From assembly GCF_029227915.1 (NCBI RefSeq), contig NC_079879.1, positions 8,990,001 through 9,054,000 on the forward strand: DNA of 64,000 nucleotides, given 5' to 3'. How positions within the stretch are numbered: position 1 is the stretch's first letter; every line of letters begins with the position of its first letter. The notes beneath the pieces were generated by a model. It saw nothing but the letters and a program-made list of their open reading frames with translations, did not search any database and was not told the DNA's origin. Shown piece after piece: positions 59,312 to 64,000 of this stretch. This DNA is from Hydractinia symbiolongicarpus (Eukaryota > Cnidaria > Hydrozoa > Anthoathecata > Hydractiniidae). A program made the translations under genes and the position numbers.

Positions 59312-59640
59312 GACGCCGTGGATTAGTGGTTATAGCTCTCGAACTCTGATTCTTTTTGACAGCGATTCAACATGGGAGAGTGAATGTTACCATAGCCCGA
59401 GGTTAACCCAAGCCATGTGAGGGAAATTGGGGAGATGGCACACTGTGTGGGCCGTTTGGATGTTGCCAGGAGTTGTCTAGTAGAGTGCGGGCCCTAATTG
59501 GGTCTGCATAGCTCAAAATGAGCATTAAATACTCTAGGACTCTTCATCTAAGCCATTGGCCTCTCCCAGAAATAATAAACAGGGTATATCCCCTCGGTAT
59601 TTGTGAGGCTAGCCATGTAAAATATGCACATCTATCTATA
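59312..59640 (+). repeat. tRNA-derived SINE-like element
   Basis: The head gtgacgccgtggattagtgg followed by ttatagctctcgaac is an A-box-bearing tRNA-like start. A B-box-like segment (agcgattcaaca) follows about 35 bases on. A GC-richer body without coding capacity then runs to about 59600 and ends in a short ctatctata tail. The layout fits a tRNA-derived SINE. I see no second copy in the window. Confidence 0.5.
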
Positions 59641-60323
59641 ATTCTTGGATTCTGGTTAACCTTCTTGATTTTTTTGATTAGTTCTAACAAATATATTGAA
59701 CACACTGTAATAATTAATCACGGCACTGTAATAATTAATCACGGCATAATTGAGTGTATTCAGGCAGGTGACGATTGTTGTTAATCATAAGTTGTTGTAT
59801 TTAATTCTAATCAAGAATGTTACACAATGAGTCTATTCGATATTAGTTTTACTCTTTTCATGCTTAAATAAAGTATAGTCGTTTTGTTTGCACTAAGGAA
59901 GTTTTGTTTGCCCTAAGTCAGTGACTAAACTTTGAGTCGTATTTACTTAGCTAGCTAGCTAGCTACGTTTTCTTATAAAGTCCTATTTGGATTTAGAAAT
60001 AAGCACTGCTCAGTACAGTCTAGCCTTGTTTTACTGCAAGGCTAAATTTACTCACTAATTTAAGGTTGGGTTTGTGTTTAGAGGCTTCTTGTTGAGGAAG
60101 TATTAGTATTTATGGATGTCCTCATGTACACCTGTGATTGAGACGCTCGAGTGTATGTGCGCGTCTCTAAGCGAGCAAAATCCGTTTTTATCGGATTTAA
60201 AATAGCGCATGCGTATTGCCTGAGTACCCAGTTTTCAAAAACGTGAACCAAGAAAAAGGAAGGTAAGCTAAAAAGGAGCAACAGAACTGGCTACCTAGCC
60301 AAACTTAATTTGATAAGTAAAAG
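59641..60323. other. intergenic, upstream of an RGG-type first exon
   Basis: No coding exon seen. It contains a direct repeat with core aataattaatcacggc (twice, about 59709-59745) and an AGCTAGCTAGCTAGCTA run at 59949-59965. The stretch 60100-60320 has higher GC with several cgcg/gcgc steps and is a plausible promoter for the gene starting at 60324. Confidence 0.45.
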
Positions 60324-60376
60324 ATGTTTCGTGGTAGAGGTGGAAATCGACGTTCCTTTGATCCGAATTTTCGACA
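60324..60376 (+). CDS. first coding exon of an unidentified gene (RGG-like N-terminus)
   Basis: An ATG followed by 17 codons (MFRGRGGNRRSFDPNFR) runs into a strong donor, cagtaagt, at 60377, leaving the reading frame with two bases of a split codon. The Arg/Gly-rich start resembles RNA-binding or helicase proteins, but no family can be named from 17 residues. A TIR transposon lies 380 bases into the intron. I could not identify exon 2 in the remaining 3.6 kb, so the gene probably continues past the window. It is too short to appear as a long open frame. Confidence 0.5.
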
Positions 60377-60755
60377 GTAAGTACATACAATTTTTTAAAT
60401 GTTGACTTCAGCAAATTGATTCCAAGGCAGTTTTAGTCACAAGCTCTAGTTTTAACTGGAAATCCTGAATTGTTGTCCGATTAAACAACTTTATAAGCAT
60501 CCTTATTACGAGAACGTTTAAATTAAGTGATCACTTTTATTTCTAACTTTCCTTGGGCTAAACTTTAGAATACCACCTGTCCTAAAAACTTTGGAACATT
60601 CGGCGATTCGGTTTGACGTCATAACAATTTTTTTGGAGGTGAAAAGTTACCGTATTGTGAAGAGAGTGCAGAGCTAAACACATTTTGGAGTTTTAAAGAA
60701 CAATATTAGGAAGTTTAAGCAAAGATAATTTTTTGGAGCAAAATCTAGATAGCTA

Positions 60756-63224
60756 GCGTATAAACGTACAATTACGGACACGTACAATTACGGACACTTT
60801 AGTAAATTAAAGTTTTCCACCACTTAACCTTATATTTCCAACTTTATTTCACGATGTCTTGACTCTCCTACTCAAAGCCGTTATGATTAATAGGTTTCGT
60901 TCGATTTGCCTCGCTGTTTCATACCAAAACAATGGATTTAAAAAACTCGCTTCTTTTCGCTGATTTTTGGTTTTGTGCGACAAACTTATTCTAACAAATC
61001 ATTTTATATCTTATTAATCAAGGTAATTATTATTTTTTATTTTATTTTATTATATAATAGCTATACTAACATAAAAAATATATATGGCAGATTTTTAGCG
61101 ACCCGAAGTGTGTTTTTCGGCCTCTGGAAAAAAAGCAAAATGTTATGGCAAAATCACGCTTTTTTCTCATAGTTTGTATATGTGCGCAATATGATTAAAC
61201 TTAAAATATAGTGTTATTTATGAGCTCTCCTTCTGTACATCATTTCTTTTTATGATTTTATGTTATAAAATCTCTTTTTGCTTCAATACCATGTATTTCG
61301 CATTATTTTAGCCATTAAGCTTTGGTGAAATGGGCCCAAAACAAAAATACAAAAAGTGGTCCGAAGAAGATTTGAGTAATGCCCTAGCAGCAGTTAAGGA
61401 TGGCATGTCATTACATAAGGCTCAAAAAGAATCCGGCGTTCCAAAACAGACCTTATCCGACCGAATTCGGGGAAAGTATAGAACGACGAAGGCAGGAAGG
61501 AAAACAGAAATGACACCGGAAGAGGAGACGATGTTAATTCATTATATCAAATACATGGCTTCTATTGCACACCTGTTAAGTATTTCAGCAATAAAAGCTT
61601 TTGCATGGAACATCGTAAAACGAAGCAAGCGTACCAGCTCGTTCAACCGTGTCAGTGGTCCTGGTCATACTTGGTGGGACAGTTTCAAGAAACGTCATTC
61701 GCGAGAAATTACCCTGCGAAAACCCGACGGCCTCGACAGAGGACGTTCTAGAATGGCCAATGTGACTGTTATAAAACAGCACTTTGATCTTTTAAGAAAA
61801 ACATTTGTTGATCTTGATATCCTCGATAAGCCAGATTGAATCTTCAATTGCGACGAGTCAGGTATCTCCATGGATGCTCGCGTTGGAAAGGTTGTCGTCT
61901 CAAGATCAACTAAGCACCCCTACTCTGAGAGCAAAGGAAATAGGGATCACATCACTGCCCATGTCGCTGTATCAGCTGCTGGAGTGCCGTTGCCTCCAAT
62001 GATAATTTTCGAAAAGGCTTTCCCATCCAGTCCTTATGCTAGAGATGGTCCTACCAATGCTCTATACGCCCATTCGCCAAACGGCTACATGGACATCGAG
62101 CTTTTTAAACAGTGGTGTGAAAAGCTGTTTATTCCTCAGACAAGATACATACAAAAACCAATATTGTTGATCTTGGATGGCCACGGTTCTCATCTCGATA
62201 TAGAGATGATAGATATGCTAGTGGAGAACGTTGTTGCAGCAGGTATTATCCCAGCGCCAAAGCCTAACAAACAAAGAACACCAGGATTATTACTAAGGCG
62301 AGAGTTCTCACAAGCGACGAGCATCGACAAGCGTTTCGAGAGAAGGTGGAGAAGAAAGAGTTGGAAAGGCAAAAGAAGAAAGGAAAAAGGAGAGAGAACG
62401 AAAAAAACTAAGTAAAGAAGCTCTGCAGTCCAAAAAAAAGGCAAAAAAGGGTTATGTTGAAAACCCGATCTGTGCGACAGAAAAGAACAATGATATCGTT
62501 CGAAAGTGATGACAGCGAGTTGGATGACGGCCAAGAAAATGAGATAGTTGAAGAGACGGAGAGTGAGTACGAAAGTAGCAGCAAGGAAGAATTTGAGCGT
62601 GAGACGTACTGTGCTATCTGTAAAAGGTCGAACCCACCAGTCGCTTGCAACAAAATCATCTGGATTGGTTGCGATAAGTGCTTGGCATGGTTCCATGGCG
62701 TTTGTGCGAGAGCTACAAAGGCGGAATTGTCAAGTGACACATATTTATGTTACAGTTGTCGATTTGAATAAAAAAGGAAAATAAAAAATCTTGCTTTTTT
62801 AATGTTTTACCATTTCCCGCTAATGATCTGTAACGACTAAAAAATGTTTTTTTGGGTCAATTTTTACGTGTAATTACGGACACTCTTAAATTAAGTCAAA
62901 ACTTGTTGTGAGTCAAAAGTAACGTTTAAACACTCCCTTCCAGTAGGAATAAATACAATATATATACCTGCCGCTGACCCTCTAAAATACAAAATACAGT
63001 GTGTCCGTAATTAAACGTAGGTGTCCGTAATTGGACGCAGGCAGTGCTCGGCTAAAAACAGCAATTGTGGTGAGGCAGGTCCAACAATGTTCGGAAAAAT
63101 GGTTCCAACGTATAGCCAATAGATAAATCTCCCGTTTAGAACCATGGGTTCATTATTTCGATGGATTTTGTTGCGGTAAGACGCAAAAGACCGTAAAAGT
63201 GTCTGTAATTGTACGTTTATACGC
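60756..63224 (+). mobile_element. pogo-type (Tc1/mariner superfamily) DNA transposon, whole element
   Basis: Terminal inverted repeats of about 26 bp start GCGTATAAACGTACAATTAC on the left (60756). The right end (63199-63224) is the inverted partner with one mismatch. A TA dinucleotide flanks each side (60754-60755 and 63225-63226), the classical target duplication. A subterminal motif, gtgtccgtaatt or its complement, is repeated near both ends (60764-60800, 62870-62884, 62999-63035), as expected for transposase binding sites. It encloses one decayed transposase gene. Its span lies in the first intron of the gene starting at 60324. Confidence 0.88.
61330..62771 (+). pseudogene. pogo-type transposase with C-terminal PHD finger, inactivated
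   Basis: It starts at ATG 61330 with a helix-turn-helix (KWSEEDLSNALAAVKDGMSL, then SGVPKQTLSDRI), then a CENP-B-like DNA-binding half (GPGHTWWDSFKKRH). The DDE domain follows: IFNCDESG (first Asp) and LLILDGHGSHLD (second Asp). A TGA at 61837-61839 interrupts just before the first catalytic block, probably an Arg codon changed at one base. After AAGIIP (about 62250) the segment holding the third acidic residue is missing, and the frame shifts into a Lys/Glu-rich tail ending KKAKKG. From about 62454 a final frame encodes a PHD-type zinc finger (YCAICK, WIGCDKC, WFHGVC, YLCYSC). It makes no active enzyme as read. Confidence 0.85.
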
Positions 63225-64000
63225 TAAGCATCATTTCAAGACAGATTTTTATTTACAGATTTTTTGTTAGCTCATTGTTTTTTCCTTTTCACATTTTTTA
63301 GCATTCTTCCCCTAAGAACAGCGAAATTTTAAAAATAGCAGATGTAGCACAAATGCAATTCGTCAATTTAGCCAAATGTCAATCATCACTACAGCAACAA
63401 AGCTGAACCGAATCACCGAATATACCACCTGTCCATTATTGAACTACATCATATCTCCTATTCAATTGAACTTGAGCAGAAAAGTACTTTTAACATATCG
63501 CCATAAAAGCAGAAAAAGAAATAAACTACTCAAAGAATACAATTAAAAATGTCAAACACTATTATGTGTATTTGACCGTTAAACTTTTTACCCCCTTCCT
63601 CCTAACGGCCAATTTTTGAAAAATATTGTTCAAAAATAAAACGAAAACGAAAACCAAATTTCCCATGAAGACAGCCGTATCGTCTTCCTTCTACCACTAT
63701 CTTTATGCGATGTTTGGTCTCGATTAACAAACATTGATCTTGCTCAGCACTTATCTAAATGTACCGAAAACCAAACTCCCCCCCCAAAAAAAAAAACAAC
63801 CTGCAATTCTATTTATAGCCTTGTTCCACGAAAGTGGTACTTTTTAAACAAACATAAGCTTTCATAAGACAAAAAAGTACCCTGTGTCGTTTGTTTTATA
63901 GAGGTCAATTTTCGTTAAAAGGTTCACATGGGACTAAAACAGTTTGCGCTGCGCTTCATGGAGTGTCTGCCATGTATTTTTGGTTTTGCTTGTTTAGTTT
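63225..64000. other. right edge, intronic or intergenic, no exon identified
   Basis: No convincing coding exon. A possible acceptor (cattttttag, about 63301) is followed by a short open run without a domain. A run of C then A lies at 63779-63795. Confidence 0.45.

Overview
This window is AT-rich animal DNA with short spliced genes, long non-coding stretches and many transposable-element remnants. An aerolysin-like secreted protein, two glycine-rich-domain (GRDP-like) paralogues, a POU gene, and dense Helitron, RTE, CR1/L2, hAT and pogo debris suggest a cnidarian, probably a hydrozoan such as Hydractinia. That assignment is inference from style and gene content. No marker gene settles it.

Layout. 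1-3.4 kb: no host gene; a 1.2 kb terminal-inverted-repeat element carrying a second element nested inside it, then an RTE-type LINE scrap. 3.46-5.12 kb (+): MPC2 in five exons. 5.8-6.5 kb: a tRNA-like SINE and a Harbinger-like remnant. 6.98-8.44 kb (-): a five-exon secreted aerolysin-family gene whose product ends in KDEL. 8.5-11.2 kb: repeat remnants. 11.2-14.4 kb (-): WARS2 and, just upstream on the same strand, PTRHD1. 16.7-17.9 kb (-): an intronless POU transcription factor. 18-22 kb: repeats, including a degenerate Helitron. 22.3-22.9 kb (-): a single-exon glycogen-targeting subunit of protein phosphatase 1. 26.0-29.6 kb (-): COQ3 in five exons. 29.6-37.1 kb: LINE, MITE, CR1/L2 and hAT remains. 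37.4-44.6 kb: five Helitrons in two nested head-to-tail arrays. 45.9-46.8 kb (+): an intronless rhodopsin-like GPCR. 49.0-56.4 kb (-): two tandem paralogues of a GRDP-like family. 57-60 kb: Helitron and SINE remnants, including a 125 bp mini-Helitron. 60.3 kb (+): first coding exon of an unidentified gene, followed by a decayed 2.5 kb pogo-type element.

Three host genes act in mitochondria: MPC2 in pyruvate import, WARS2 in organellar translation and COQ3 in ubiquinone synthesis. PPP1R3 acts in glycogen control. The genes are otherwise unrelated and nothing shows co-regulation, apart from the close head-to-tail PTRHD1-WARS2 pair. The most notable structure is the Helitron complex, whose boundaries can be read to the base and give an order of insertion. 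The most notable gene is the aerolysin-like one, with a signal peptide at one end and a canonical ER-retrieval tetrapeptide at the other.
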